Shown: positions 23,627 through 33,015, numbered from the stretch's first letter. The stretch is 64,000 nucleotides of DNA from Pseudonocardia sp. (GCF_029263155.1 NZ_JAJCYB010000046.1:1-64000); one strand, 5' to 3'. Program-made: numbers and translations. Notes: a model not told the origin generated them from the letters alone.

Positions 23627-24256
23627 GTGCCTGCGCGGGGCTCGGTCCGTGGCTGGGTCTACGACCGAGCCATCACCGGCCTGACCACGGGCTGGTACCG
23701 CGCGGTGCTGGACCGCCTGCCCTACGGCGCGGCCGTGCTGGACGTCGGCGTCGGCACCGGCACCTCGCTCGCCCGCTGCGCCGAGCAGGTGCGGGCCAAG
23801 AACCTGCAGTTCACGGGCCTGGACATCGACCGCGACTACCACGCGCGGTGCGTCGAGGAGATCGCGCGCGCCGATCTCGGCGCGCACGTCACGCCGCTGC
23901 TGGAATCGGTGTACGACCACCGCGGCGGCCCGTACGACGCGGCCTACTTCAGTGCCAGCCTCATGCTGCTCCCGGACCCGGCGGCTGCGCTGCGGCACGT
24001 GTCCGGGCTGCTCGCCCCCGGCGGGCACCTCTACCTGACCCAGACCTTCCACCACCGCCGCTCGGCGCTGCGCGAGCGGGTCAAACCGATGCTCCGCCAC
24101 GTCGTCACGATCGACTTCGGGCGGGTCACCTACGAGGACGAGTTCCGCCGGGTCGTCCAGGACGCCGATCTGGAGCTGGTCGAACTCGCCACGCTGGACA
24201 CGACCCGCACCACGTCCTACCGCCTCGCCGTCGCCCGCCCCCCGGCCTCCGGCTGA
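23627..24256 (+). CDS. Class I SAM-dependent methyltransferase
   Basis: A 209-residue methyltransferase. The SAM loop is LDVGVGTGTSLARC (about 39-52), the acidic strand 2 end is TGLDIDRDYHARC, and the post-motif strand is YDAAYFSASLMLLPDP. It resembles UbiE-like small-molecule methyltransferases. The absence of an NPPY-type motif argues against nucleic acid substrates. GTG start 5 bp behind DUF3039. Substrate unknown. Confidence 0.8.
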   Translation: MPARGSVRGWVYDRAITGLTTGWYRAVLDRLPYGAAVLDVGVGTGTSLARCAEQVRAKNLQFTGLDIDRDYHARCVEEIARADLGAHVTPLLESVYDHRGGPYDAAYFSASLMLLPDPAAALRHVSGLLAPGGHLYLTQTFHHRRSALRERVKPMLRHVVTIDFGRVTYEDEFRRVVQDADLELVELATLDTTRTTSYRLAVARPPASG

Positions 24257-24264
24257 CCCGCCCG

Positions 24265-25086
24265 TCAGGGCTGCGCGAGGAACTCGTCGATCACCGGGGC
24301 CAGCTCGTCCGCCTCGGTGAGCAGCGCGAGGTGCCCGCCCGCGTACACGTGCAGCGTGGAGTTGGGGATGCCCCGGTGCATGATGCGGGCGTTCACCACC
24401 GGGACGATCGGGTCGTCGTCACCGGCCACGATGAGCGTGGGCTGGCGGATCAGCGGCAGCCCGGGCAGACTGCTCCAGCCCGCGCCCGCCAGGAGCTGGT
24501 AGTAGTAACCCCGCTTGGGGCCCTTGCGCGTGTAGGTGTGCAGCACCTCCGACGCCTTCTCCGGATGGGTGCGCATGGTGCCGCCGTAGATCTCACCGGC
24601 GATCTGGCGCGCGTACTCCGGGTCGCGGTGCCGGCGCGGCGTCAGCATCTTGGCCAGCACGGCCGGGCGGCCCGGCACCATCAACGATCCGGTACCCGTG
24701 GCGGCGAGCACGAGCCTGCGGCACCGGCGGCGCTGCACCGCCGCGAACTGTTGCGCGAGCCCGCCGCCCCAGGAGAAGCCCATGACGTCGACCTCGCCGT
24801 AGCCCAGGCGCTCCACCAGCGTTCCGACGAGCGGCGCGAACGTCGACATGTGGTAGGGCAGCATCGGCATGGGGGAGCCGCCGATGCCGGGCACGTCGAA
24901 GCGGATCACCTCGATCTCCGGTGACAGCTCGTCGACGAAGGGCTGCAACAGCTCCAGGCTCGCGCCGATGCCGTTCATCAGCAGCAGCGGGACGCGGGTG
25001 TCGCCGACGGCCCGCCGGACCGACACGCGCAACCTGCGACCACGGATGGTGACCTCGAAGACGTCGTCGGTCACGGCGGTTCCCAT
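24265..25086 (-). CDS. Alpha/beta hydrolase, probable intracellular PHA depolymerase
   Basis: A 273-residue alpha/beta hydrolase. The oxyanion strand LLLMNGIGASLELLQPF and nucleophile elbow GFSWGGGLAQQ (Ser nucleophile) match the PhaZ-like group of intracellular poly(3-hydroxyalkanoate) depolymerases, with the acid in AGDDDPIVP and the His in YAGGHLALL. Its start shares one base with the stop of the PHA synthase gene, so synthesis and mobilisation are encoded together. A role as a lipase-like esterase cannot be excluded. Confidence 0.83.
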   Translation of the reverse strand: MGTAVTDDVFEVTIRGRRLRVSVRRAVGDTRVPLLLMNGIGASLELLQPFVDELSPEIEVIRFDVPGIGGSPMPMLPYHMSTFAPLVGTLVERLGYGEVDVMGFSWGGGLAQQFAAVQRRRCRRLVLAATGTGSLMVPGRPAVLAKMLTPRRHRDPEYARQIAGEIYGGTMRTHPEKASEVLHTYTRKGPKRGYYYQLLAGAGWSSLPGLPLIRQPTLIVAGDDDPIVPVVNARIMHRGIPNSTLHVYAGGHLALLTEADELAPVIDEFLAQP

Positions 25087-26774
25087 CAGGTCTCCAGGAT
25101 GTAGTCGCCGGGGGCCGGGACGATCGCGGGCATGCCGCGCCCGCCCAGCTCGGCCGGGGCGTCGCATTCGGGGCCGCTGCGGGCGGCGAGCCAGGCCGCG
25201 TGGTCGGGCCACCACGAGCCCTTCTCGGTGTCGGCGGCCGCGAGCCACGCCTCGGCGTCGGCGGGCGTGTCGGTCGCCACCCGGAAACTCGCCTTCGGGT
25301 TGCCCGGCGGGTTGACCATGGACGCGATGTGCCCGCTCGTCGAGAGCACGAAGCGGCTCGTGCCGCCGAGCAGCTGCGTGGTGCGGTAGCAGGACTGCCA
25401 GGCGCACAGGTGGTCGGCGATCCCGGCGATGACGTAGGTGTCGCGGTCGACCTTCGACAGGTCCACCGGCGTGCCCAGCATCGTCGCGGCCCCCGGCGTG
25501 ACCAGGGCGTTGCTCATCGCGATGTCGATGAAGTCGCGGTGCAGGCCGGCCGTCATGCGGGTGGTGTCGGCGTTCCAGAACAGGATGTCGAACGCCTTCG
25601 GCGCGCGGCCGGTGAGGTAGTTGTTGACCCAGTAGGACCAGATCAGGTCGTTGGGGCGCAGCCACGCGAACACCTCGGCGAGCGTGCGGCCGTCCAGGTA
25701 GCCCTGCCTCTGCGACGCGGCGACGGCCGCGCGGGCGGTCTCCGGGTCGAGCAGTGCGCCGGTCGTGCCGGCCTTCTCCTGGTCGAGCACGGTGACGGCG
25801 AACGTCACCGAGGCCACCCGCTCCTGCGCGCCGGTGGCGGCCAGGTGGCCCAGCAGCATCGACGTGATCATCCCGCCGGAGCAGAACGCCATCAGGGCGG
25901 TGCGCGGCCGGCGGGTGATGGTCTCGCAGGCGTCCATCGCCTCGAGGATCGCCCGGCCGTAGGTGTCGAGGTTCCACCCGGCGTGCTCGGCCGTGGGGTT
26001 GCGCCACGACATGAGGAACACCTGCTGGCCGGCGCGCACCAGGTTCTCGACGATGCTGCGGCCGGGCGCGAGGTCGGCGACGTAGTACTTGTTGATCGTC
26101 GGCGGCACGACGAGCAGCGGCACCTCGCGGACGCGGTCGGTCTGCGGCAGGTACTGGATCAGCTCGAACACCGGCGTGCGCAGGACCACGGCACCGGGGG
26201 TGGCGGCCACGTCGGTGCCCACGGTGAAGGCGTCGGGCTCGACCATCGACGGCACCCGCGGCGCCGTGGACAGGTCGTTCACCAGCCGTCGCACGCCGCG
26301 GACGACGCTGGCGCCGCGGGTGTCCCTGGCCGCCTTCCAGGCCAGCGGGTTGAGCAGGGTGTTGCTCGGAGCGAGGGCGTCGACGATGTTGCCGACGGCG
26401 AACTGCACCCGTTCGTGGTCGGCCCAGTCCAGTTCCGCGTCCTCGACGAGGTCGGTGGCGGTCCCGCCGGCGGCGATGTGGGCCTGCACGAGACGGCGCA
26501 GCAGGGGGTTGTCGGTCCACGCCGGGTCGGTGTAGCGCTTGTCCTTGGGGTGCGGCCCGACCTCGGAGACGCCCGCACCGATCTTGGCCAGCTCGACGCC
26601 GAGACCGACGCCCCGGCGGGTGAGGGTCACCGGTCGGGCGGCCAGCGACGCGGCCCACCGCAGCCCGGCCGCCGCGGGCAGCATCCTGCGTAGCGGGCCC
26701 AGCGCGCCGTCGGTGAGGAGCATGTCCAGACCGGTCGCGACGTCGGCGTCGGGCCCGTCCTGATCCGCGGCCAT
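25086..26774 (-). CDS. phaC: Poly(3-hydroxyalkanoate) synthase
   Basis: A 562-residue class I/II-type PhaC. The lipase-like box holding the nucleophile is AFCSGGM (Cys298), with the general acid in IAGIADHLCAWQSCY and the catalytic His in STSGHIASMVNPPG. WSYWVNNYLTG and LVVPPTINKYYVADL are typical. It polymerises hydroxyacyl-CoA into storage granules. Phasin and PhaA/B genes are not present here, which fits a scattered actinobacterial PHA pathway. The second Gly of the usual G-x-C-x-G box is Ala on the N-terminal side, a common variation. Confidence 0.92.
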   Translation of the reverse strand: MAADQDGPDADVATGLDMLLTDGALGPLRRMLPAAAGLRWAASLAARPVTLTRRGVGLGVELAKIGAGVSEVGPHPKDKRYTDPAWTDNPLLRRLVQAHIAAGGTATDLVEDAELDWADHERVQFAVGNIVDALAPSNTLLNPLAWKAARDTRGASVVRGVRRLVNDLSTAPRVPSMVEPDAFTVGTDVAATPGAVVLRTPVFELIQYLPQTDRVREVPLLVVPPTINKYYVADLAPGRSIVENLVRAGQQVFLMSWRNPTAEHAGWNLDTYGRAILEAMDACETITRRPRTALMAFCSGGMITSMLLGHLAATGAQERVASVTFAVTVLDQEKAGTTGALLDPETARAAVAASQRQGYLDGRTLAEVFAWLRPNDLIWSYWVNNYLTGRAPKAFDILFWNADTTRMTAGLHRDFIDIAMSNALVTPGAATMLGTPVDLSKVDRDTYVIAGIADHLCAWQSCYRTTQLLGGTSRFVLSTSGHIASMVNPPGNPKASFRVATDTPADAEAWLAAADTEKGSWWPDHAAWLAARSGPECDAPAELGGRGMPAIVPAPGDYILET

Positions 26775-26868
26775 CCCGATCTCCCCTCACCGTGTCGCCT
26801 GTCGCCCGCAGCATGGTTGGCTCAGCGGCCCCGGAGCAAGTCGGAGCGCCCCGGCGCGTCGGACGGGG

Positions 26869-26940
26869 CGCTCGCGCACACCCATCGGGCTCGCACACGG
26901 GTTCCAACCTGTGCGCGAGCGGGGAACCTGTGCGCGAGCG
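26869..26940. repeat. Direct and inverted repeat cluster upstream of the helicase gene
   Basis: The 16-mer AACCTGTGCGCGAGCG occurs at 26906-26921 and again at 26925-26940 (period 19). Its inverted core CGCTCGCGCACA lies at 26869-26880. The cluster sits in the 321-bp region 26775-27095 between the divergently transcribed phaC and helicase genes; the rest of that region shows no recognisable feature beyond the ribosome-binding site GAGGGA in front of 27096. It resembles the 22-bp repeats at 28.8 kb in layout and in the GTGCGCGAG core. Confidence 0.65.
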
Positions 26941-27095
26941 CCCTGTGTCTGCGCGTCCCACCTGCGTGCGGGCCGCCGCTCGCGGGCTCGGCGCATCGCG
27001 CGATCCCGTCCCGTTACGCTGGGGCGGGCCCCGTCCACGACGACGCGGGCCGGCGAGCCCCATCCAGCCGAGCCGTCGTCGAGCGAGGGAGTCGT

Positions 27096-28808
27096 GTGTC
27101 GCAGGCCCAACAGCAGCTGCCGGTGTCCCAGCGGCCGATGCGTGCCTGGCAGCGCAAGGCGCTGAGCCGATACCTCGCCGCGGGTCCGCAGGACTTCCTC
27201 GCGGTCGCCACGCCCGGCGCCGGGAAGACCGCGTTCGCGCTGCGGGTGGCCGCGGAGCTGCTCGCCGACCGTACCGTCACGAACCTCACCGTCGTGGCGC
27301 CCACCGAGCACCTGAAGTACCAGTGGAGCCAGGCCGCGGCCGCCGCCGGGATCGCGCTGGACCCGGAGTTCCGCAACTCGGCGGGCGGCACCTCGTCGGA
27401 CTACACGGGCATCGCGGTCACCTACGCCGGCGTCGCGGCGCACCCGATGCTGCACCGGATGCGCACCGAGAACCGGCGCACGCTCGTCGTCCTCGACGAG
27501 GTGCACCACGCGGGCGACGCCCGGTCGTGGGGGGACGCGGTCAAGGAGGCGTTCGACCCGGCCACCCGCAGGCTCACCCTCACCGGCACCCCGTTCCGCA
27601 GCGACGACAACCCGATCCCGTTCGTCGACTACCTGCCCGACGCGGACGGCGCCCTGCGCAGCCGCGCCGACCACTCCTACGGCTACGCGGAGGCGCTGGC
27701 CGACGGTGTGGTTCGGCCGGTGGTGTTCCTCGCCTACTCCGGGGTGTCGAGTTGGCGGACCAGCGCGGGGGAGGAGATGACCGCCCGGCTGGGCGAACCG
27801 CTCTCCGCCGAGCACACGGCCCGCGCCTGGCGCACCGCGCTCGACCCGGGCGGCGAGTGGGTGCCCGCGGTGCTCGCCGCGGCCGACCGTCGCCTGACCG
27901 GACACCGCGCGGGCGGCATGCCGGACGCCGGCGGGCTCGTCATCGCCTCGGACCAGACCGCGGCCCGCGCCTACGCGACGATCCTCACCGAAGTGACGGG
28001 TACCGCCCCGGTCGTGGTGCTCTCCGACGAGCCCGGGTCCTCGGAACGGATCGCGCGGTTCGCCGCGTCCGAGGACCGGTGGATGGTCGCGGTCCGGATG
28101 GTGAGCGAGGGCGTCGACGTGCCGCGGCTCGCGGTGGGTGTGTACGCCACGAGCGCGTCGACACCGCTGTACTTCGCCCAGGCCATCGGGCGCTTCGTGC
28201 GGTCGCGGCGGCCCGGGGAGACGGCGTCGGTGTTCGTGCCCAGCGTGCCGGTCCTGCTGGGCCTGGCGAGCGAGCTGGAGGCCCAGCGCGACCACGTCCT
28301 GGGCACGCCGCACCGCGGCGACGAGCAGTGGAACGACGAGGAGCTGGCGGCGGCGAACCGCCAGTCCGACGAGCCGGGGGAGGACGAGCCCGCGTTCACC
28401 GCGCTCGGGGCCAACGCCGAGCTCGACCAGCTGATCTACGAGGGGACGTCGTTCTCCGCCGACGAGGAGGACTACCTGGGGCTGCCCGGCCTGCTCGATC
28501 CCGACCAGGTCCGCACGCTGCTGAATCAGCGCCAGTCCGAGTGGCTCGGCCGCTCCGGCCGCCGAGCCCCCGCCGTCCCCACCCCGCCGGAGCCGCCCGC
28601 CGAGCCCGCGCCCACCTCGGTCCGGGAGCGCCTCGGCGCCCTGCGCAAGGAGCTCAACACGCTCGTCGCGCTGCACCACCACCGCACGAACAAGCCGCAC
28701 GGAAAGATCCACAACGAGCTGCGCACGCTCTGCGGCGGGCCCCCGACGGCGATGGCGAGCATGGAGCAGCTGGAGGAGCGCATCGCCACCCTCCGCTCCT
28801 GGCGCTGA
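27096..28808 (+). CDS. DEAD/DEAH-box (DExH) superfamily 2 helicase
   Basis: A 570-residue SF2 helicase. Walker A is ATPGAGKTAF, motif II is VVLDEVHHAG (DExH), motif III-like TGTPFRSD, motif VI QAIGRFVRSR. The helicase core (about 1-420) resembles type III restriction/UvrB-like nucleases without a nuclease domain, and a helical C-terminal region of about 150 residues has no family I recognise. A stand-alone helicase of this kind is common in actinobacteria and may act in DNA repair. The GTG at 27096 has GAGGGA 5 nt upstream. Confidence 0.88.
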   Translation: MSQAQQQLPVSQRPMRAWQRKALSRYLAAGPQDFLAVATPGAGKTAFALRVAAELLADRTVTNLTVVAPTEHLKYQWSQAAAAAGIALDPEFRNSAGGTSSDYTGIAVTYAGVAAHPMLHRMRTENRRTLVVLDEVHHAGDARSWGDAVKEAFDPATRRLTLTGTPFRSDDNPIPFVDYLPDADGALRSRADHSYGYAEALADGVVRPVVFLAYSGVSSWRTSAGEEMTARLGEPLSAEHTARAWRTALDPGGEWVPAVLAAADRRLTGHRAGGMPDAGGLVIASDQTAARAYATILTEVTGTAPVVVLSDEPGSSERIARFAASEDRWMVAVRMVSEGVDVPRLAVGVYATSASTPLYFAQAIGRFVRSRRPGETASVFVPSVPVLLGLASELEAQRDHVLGTPHRGDEQWNDEELAAANRQSDEPGEDEPAFTALGANAELDQLIYEGTSFSADEEDYLGLPGLLDPDQVRTLLNQRQSEWLGRSGRRAPAVPTPPEPPAEPAPTSVRERLGALRKELNTLVALHHHRTNKPHGKIHNELRTLCGGPPTAMASMEQLEERIATLRSWR

Positions 28809-28816
28809 CCCCGCCC

Positions 28817-28947
28817 CGCGAGTCGGGCTCCGGGTGCGCGCGAGTCGGGCCCTGGGTGTGCGCGAGTCGGGCCGGGCGGGCCGCACCGAGACCCCGACTC
28901 GCGGGTTCCGAGACCCCGACTCGCGGGTTCGCAGACCCCGACTCGCG
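28817..28947. repeat. 22-bp repeats, three forward and three inverted (core CGCGAGTCGGG)
   Basis: The 11-mer CGCGAGTCGGG occurs at 28817, 28839 and 28861, exactly 22 bp apart. Its reverse complement CCCGACTCGCG occurs at 28893, 28915 and 28937, again exactly 22 bp apart. Together they can fold into a large cruciform directly behind the helicase gene. The same repeat with the same period occurs inside the thiX-like gene at 38.1 kb. No gene lies in 28809-29061. Confidence 0.85.
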
Positions 28948-29061
28948 GGCGGCCGGTCGGTGCGAACGGGTCCCGGGGACGACGACGGGGCGGCACCCCG
29001 CTGGGGGTGCCGCCCCGTGGACGGTTGTCGGATGGGTTGCCGGCGTTCGGGCCGACCCCGC

Positions 29062-29247
29062 TCAGCTGCCGGTCTGCACGCTCGCCTCGAGTTCGCGGAG
29101 CTTGTCGGCGTGCGCGCGGGCGTGGTGCCCGCAGAAGAGCAGTTCGCCGCCGGACGGCAGTACGGCACGAGCCTTCGCCGCCGCGCCACAACGGTCGCAA
29201 CGGTCGGCAAGGGTCAACTCGGGCCGGGTCAGGGTTCCTGGCTGCAT
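29062..29247 (-). CDS. DUF7455 small zinc-binding-like protein
   Basis: A 61-residue protein: TLADRCDRCGAAAKARAVLPSGG and LLFCGHHARAH. The Cys-x2-Cys and Cys-x-x-His-His pattern suggests a single zinc site. The family is widespread in actinobacteria, with no known function. The ATG at 29247 is supported by GGAGGGAG at ribosome-binding distance. The 291 bp between this gene and 29539 contain divergent upstream regions with no certain promoter. Confidence 0.82.
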   Translation of the reverse strand: MQPGTLTRPELTLADRCDRCGAAAKARAVLPSGGELLFCGHHARAHADKLRELEASVQTGS

Positions 29248-29538
29248 GGCGGTCTCCCTCCGTCTCGGCTCCGGTAGGCCCGGAACCGCTTCCTGGACGA
29301 CCGCTTGCGCGGTGACGCCCACTCTCCCAGACGTTCCACACCCCCGCACGTGTTCCCGGGGCGAGTCGCGACGACCGTCACGTTTGACCGTGAGTGATCG
29401 TGTGACCGTCGGCGCGGTGACGCCCCGGTGACCTGTGTGGGACCTTCGTTGACTACGAGTGAATGATGCGGTGCCGCGTGTGACATCGCAAGGTGGCGCG
29501 TGTAAACACCTTCGACGCGCCGACTACCGTGCGAAGTC

Positions 29539-30414
29539 GTGACGGCCGTCGTGCACGAGCGGGTGCCGGCGCCCGCGCTGTTCGTGCTCGGCGGGCTGTC
29601 GATGTACCTCGGTGCGGCGCTCGCGGTGGGCCTGTTCGATGTGTTGACGCCCACGGCGGTCGCGCTGCTGAGGCTGCTCGGGGCGGCCGCGGTGCTGCTG
29701 GCGTGGCGCCGCCCGGGCCGCGCGGCGTGGCGCGGCGCGCGGTTGGCGCGGGCCGTCGTCTTCGGGTTGGCCACGGCGCTGATGAACCTGGCGTTCTACG
29801 AGGCCATCGCCCGGCTCCCGCTGGGTACCGCCGTGGCGATCGAGTTCTGCGGCCCCGTGGCCGTCGCCGCGGTGGCCTCGCGGCGCCCGCGCGACGTCGC
29901 CGCCGTGGTCCTGGCGGCCCTCGGTGTGCTGCTCATCGCGGATGTGCGCTGGTCGGGCAGCCCTTCGGGGGTGTTGTGGGCGCTCGCGGCGGCGGCGATG
30001 TGGGCCGCGTACATCCTGCTCGGCAAGCGGGTGGCGTCCGCGGGAAACGGCCTCGACGACATGGCCGTCGGCTTCGCCGTGGCCGCGGTGGTGCTCTCCC
30101 CGTTGCTGCTGCTCGGCGGCCCGGACGGGCTCGGAGCGCTCGGTGACCCGGCCGTGCTGGTGCTCGCGGTCGGGGTCGGGCTGCTCTCGACCGTGGTCCC
30201 CTATGTGCTGGACCAGCTCGTGCTGCGCCGGGTCGGGCAGGCCCGGTTCGCCGTGCTGCTGGCGCTGCTGCCCGTCACGGCCACGGTGGTGGGCCTGGTC
30301 GCGCTGGCCCAGGTCCCCGGGACGGTCGAGGCGCTGGGCATCGCCGCCGTCATCGCCGCCGTGGCGCTGCGATCGCGCGACGGTGACGGTCCCGCCGTGC
30401 CGGACCCGCGGTAG
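29539..30414 (+). CDS. EamA-family (DMT) transporter, RhtA-like
   Basis: A 291-residue inner-membrane protein with about ten predicted transmembrane helices in two EamA repeats. The stretch NLAFYEAIARLPLGTAVAIEFCGPVAVA is characteristic of the RhtA branch, which exports threonine, homoserine and other amphipathic compounds. It starts with GTG. No regulator is adjacent. Substrate unknown. Confidence 0.87.
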   Translation: MTAVVHERVPAPALFVLGGLSMYLGAALAVGLFDVLTPTAVALLRLLGAAAVLLAWRRPGRAAWRGARLARAVVFGLATALMNLAFYEAIARLPLGTAVAIEFCGPVAVAAVASRRPRDVAAVVLAALGVLLIADVRWSGSPSGVLWALAAAAMWAAYILLGKRVASAGNGLDDMAVGFAVAAVVLSPLLLLGGPDGLGALGDPAVLVLAVGVGLLSTVVPYVLDQLVLRRVGQARFAVLLALLPVTATVVGLVALAQVPGTVEALGIAAVIAAVALRSRDGDGPAVPDPR

Positions 30415-30569
30415 CCCGTTCACGGAATGTAGTCCACCCCGATGTGACTGTCCGTGACGGAAATCGACCCATTAGGACGATGGTTCAAACGGGTGACGCA
30501 CGTCTCGCCCGGGGGTCGGTGTTGCGCCGTCCGGCGGTACCGGATGAGGCGACGGGGCTCGTCCTCGGA

Positions 30570-31508
30570 TCAGGCCTGCGGTGGCCTGCGCGTGCGGCCG
30601 GCCAGGGCGGGGAAGTGGCCGGGCTGCTCGCCGAACTCGAACACCTCGGCGGCCGGCCCGACGATCAGGGGGTCCGGGTCCGTCGCGATGTCGAGGTCCT
30701 TGTCCGGATAGTCGAACAGCCGGAGCACGTGGCGCATGGCCTCCAGCCGGGCGCGCTTCTTGTCGTTGCTCTTGATCACCGTCCACGGCGCGTCGGCGGT
30801 GTCGGTGTAGAAGAACATCGCCTCCTTGGCCTCGGTGTAGTCGCTCCACTTGTCGAGCGACGCGAGGTCCATCGGGCTGAGCTTCCACTGCCGGACCGGG
30901 TCGACCTGGCGGATCCTGAACCGCGTCCGCTGCTCGTTCTGCGACACCGAGAACCACAGCTTGACCAGGTGGATCCCGCTGCGCACGAACATCCGCTCCA
31001 GCTCGGGGGCCTCGCGCATGAACTCCATGTAGTCGCGCGCCTCCGCGAAGCCCATGACGCGCTCGACGCCCGCGCGGTTGTACCAGCTGCGGTCGAACAG
31101 CACGATCTCGCCCGCCGAGGGCAGGTGGGCGATGTAGCGCTGGAAGTACCACTGCGTCGACTCGCGCTCGCTGGGCTTCTCCAGGGCGACGACCCGGGCG
31201 CCGCGCGGGTTGAGATGCTCCATGAAGCGCTTGATCGTGCCGCCCTTGCCCGCGGCGTCGCGCCCCTCGAACAGGATGACGACCCGCGCACCGGTCTCCT
31301 TGACCCAGTTCTGGAGCTTGAGCAGCTCGATCTGCAGCAGCCGCTTGGTGCGCTCGTAGTCCGCACGCGACATTCGCTCGTCGTAGGGGTACCCCTCACG
31401 CCAGGTGTCGACGTGCGCCCCGTCCGGGTCGAGCAGTACCGGATCGTCGTCGTCGGTGTCGTCGACGCGCAGGGCGGAGTGGTCGGCGAGCAGTGCGGGG
31501 AGGTCCAC
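30570..31508 (-). CDS. ppk2: Polyphosphate kinase 2
   Basis: A 312-residue PPK2-family protein. Walker A is FEGRDAAGKGGTIKR, the lid and Walker B regions include STQWYFQRYIAHLP and FDRSWYNRAGVERVMGF. The sequence matches single-domain class I PPK2 enzymes that phosphorylate nucleoside diphosphates from polyphosphate. The start is uncertain: GTG at 31508 is the first usable start before the conserved core, and its ribosome-binding site is weak. It is divergent from the sugar transporter operon. Confidence 0.9.
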   Translation of the reverse strand: MDLPALLADHSALRVDDTDDDDPVLLDPDGAHVDTWREGYPYDERMSRADYERTKRLLQIELLKLQNWVKETGARVVILFEGRDAAGKGGTIKRFMEHLNPRGARVVALEKPSERESTQWYFQRYIAHLPSAGEIVLFDRSWYNRAGVERVMGFAEARDYMEFMREAPELERMFVRSGIHLVKLWFSVSQNEQRTRFRIRQVDPVRQWKLSPMDLASLDKWSDYTEAKEAMFFYTDTADAPWTVIKSNDKKRARLEAMRHVLRLFDYPDKDLDIATDPDPLIVGPAAEVFEFGEQPGHFPALAGRTRRPPQA

Positions 31509-31762
31509 GCGGTCACCATCGCGGGTACGGATGTCCGCGAGGTGAACGGTGGCTGTCCGGCGGCGGGCGACGCGCCGCTTCCTCTCGTCGGCCCCGAGCG
31601 GCCCGGTGGTGCGGCGGAGGCGACAACGGGCGCGGCACGCGGCGCCGACGCTGCGACCGTTCGGTCGCAGCAGCGGGGTCCATCCGGTGCGATACACAAC
31701 AAATCCGGCCGTACGTGACCGAATCGAGACCCAAAAGCGATCACTTTCACGATCCAGTGTGC

Positions 31763-31792
31763 TTGGCACCACTCCGCTCCGGCACATACGTT
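31763..31792 (+). promoter_or_regulatory. Likely promoter of the xylose-type transporter operon
   Basis: TTGGCA (31763-31768), an 18-bp spacer and TACGTT (31787-31792) form a plausible sigma-A promoter 46 bp before the binding-protein gene. Immediately downstream, GTTG-N7-CAAC (about 31791-31805) is a small inverted repeat that could bind the ROK regulator. The rest of 31509-31837 (329 bp, shared with the divergent ppk2) is relatively AT-rich but I see no further signal. Confidence 0.4.
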
Positions 31793-31837
31793 GCCGCTCA
31801 CAACATTTAGTGCGACCCCGACGACGTGGAGACGAGC

Positions 31838-32953
31838 ATGCGCACCAGGAGAACTGCCGGGTTGGCCCTCGGGCTCGGACTCGCCCTCACGCTCGCGGCG
31901 TGCGGGCAGAACGCCGCGGCCCCCGATGCCGCCGGAGGCGCCGAGGTGGCCGAGGGGGCGCCGACCGTCGGCGTGATCCTCCCGGAGACCGAGAGCTCGG
32001 CCCGCTGGGAGGGCTTCGACCGCCCGCTGCTGGAGGCCGCCATGGCCGAGGCCGGGCTCGACGCCGACATCCAGAACGCGCTCGGCGATGAGCAGGCGTT
32101 CTCGACCATCGCCGACGGCTTCATCGCCCAGGGCGTGGACGTGCTGGTCATCGCGGCGATCACGAGCGAGTCCGGCGCCGAGGTGGCGGCGAAGGCGAAG
32201 GCCCAGGGCATCCCGACCATCGACTACGACCGGCTGAGCCTCGGCGGGTCGAGCGACTACTACGTGTCGTTCGACAACGTGGAGGTCGGCTCCCTGCAGG
32301 GCCAGGGCCTGGCCGAGGCGCTGTCGGGCCAGCAGGGTGCGCAGGTCATCGAGATCCGCGGCGCGCCCACCGACAACAACGCCACCCTGTTCTGGAACGG
32401 TGCCCGCGAGGTGCTCGACCCGCTCTACGCCTCGGGTGCGCTGGTCGAGACGGCGAGCCAGCCCATCGAGGACTGGGACAACCAGATCGGCGGCCAGACC
32501 TTCGAGCAGCTGCTCACCGGCAACGGCGGCCAGGTCGGCGGCGTGCTCGCGGCCAACGACGGGCTCGCGGGAGCGGTCATCACCGTGCTGCAGAAGTACG
32601 GCCTCAACGGCACCGTGCCGGTCACCGGCCAGGACGCCACCCCGGACGGACTGCAGGCCATCCTGCGCGGCGACCAGTACATGACCGTCTACAAGCCGAT
32701 CCAGGACGAGGCCGAGGCCACCGCCCAGCTCGCCGCCGCGCTCGCCGCGGGCGACACCGCGGCCGCCGACGCGCTGGCGACCGACACGGTGAACGACCCG
32801 GAGGGCAACCGCGATGTCAAGTCGGTGCTGCTCACCCCGCAGCTGATCACCCGTGACAGTGTCAAGGACGTGATCGACGACGGCGCGGTCCCGGCGGCCG
32901 ACGTCTGCGTGGCCGAGCTCGAGGCGGCCTGCGCCGAGCTCGGCATCAGCTGA
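31838..32953 (+). CDS. Sugar ABC transporter substrate-binding lipoprotein, XylF-like
   Basis: A 371-residue lipoprotein: signal peptide ending LTLAACGQ with lipidated Cys22, then a periplasmic-binding-protein fold of the XylF/ChvE group. The stretch IEIRGAPTDNNATLFWNGA is typical of xylose-binding protein, and VTGQDATPDGLQAILRGDQYMTVYKP matches the hinge and sugar contact region. It should bind D-xylose or a related pentose outside the membrane. The ATG at 31838 is preceded by GGAG and gives a clean signal peptide. Confidence 0.88.
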   Translation: MRTRRTAGLALGLGLALTLAACGQNAAAPDAAGGAEVAEGAPTVGVILPETESSARWEGFDRPLLEAAMAEAGLDADIQNALGDEQAFSTIADGFIAQGVDVLVIAAITSESGAEVAAKAKAQGIPTIDYDRLSLGGSSDYYVSFDNVEVGSLQGQGLAEALSGQQGAQVIEIRGAPTDNNATLFWNGAREVLDPLYASGALVETASQPIEDWDNQIGGQTFEQLLTGNGGQVGGVLAANDGLAGAVITVLQKYGLNGTVPVTGQDATPDGLQAILRGDQYMTVYKPIQDEAEATAQLAAALAAGDTAAADALATDTVNDPEGNRDVKSVLLTPQLITRDSVKDVIDDGAVPAADVCVAELEAACAELGIS

Positions 32954-33015
32954 CCGACACCCCGTGAGGGCCCCGGCGGGTCGCCGGGGTCCTCACCGGC
33001 ACGAGAGGGACAGGC

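Noticed and set aside
28817-28947. 22-bp repeats as a CRISPR array
   Set aside because: The interval between cores is only 11 bp, half of the copies are inverted, and there are no cas genes.
29400-29538. Promoter TTGACT with a -10 in front of the EamA gene
   Set aside because: No -10 hexamer occurs at an acceptable distance, so it was not listed as a feature.
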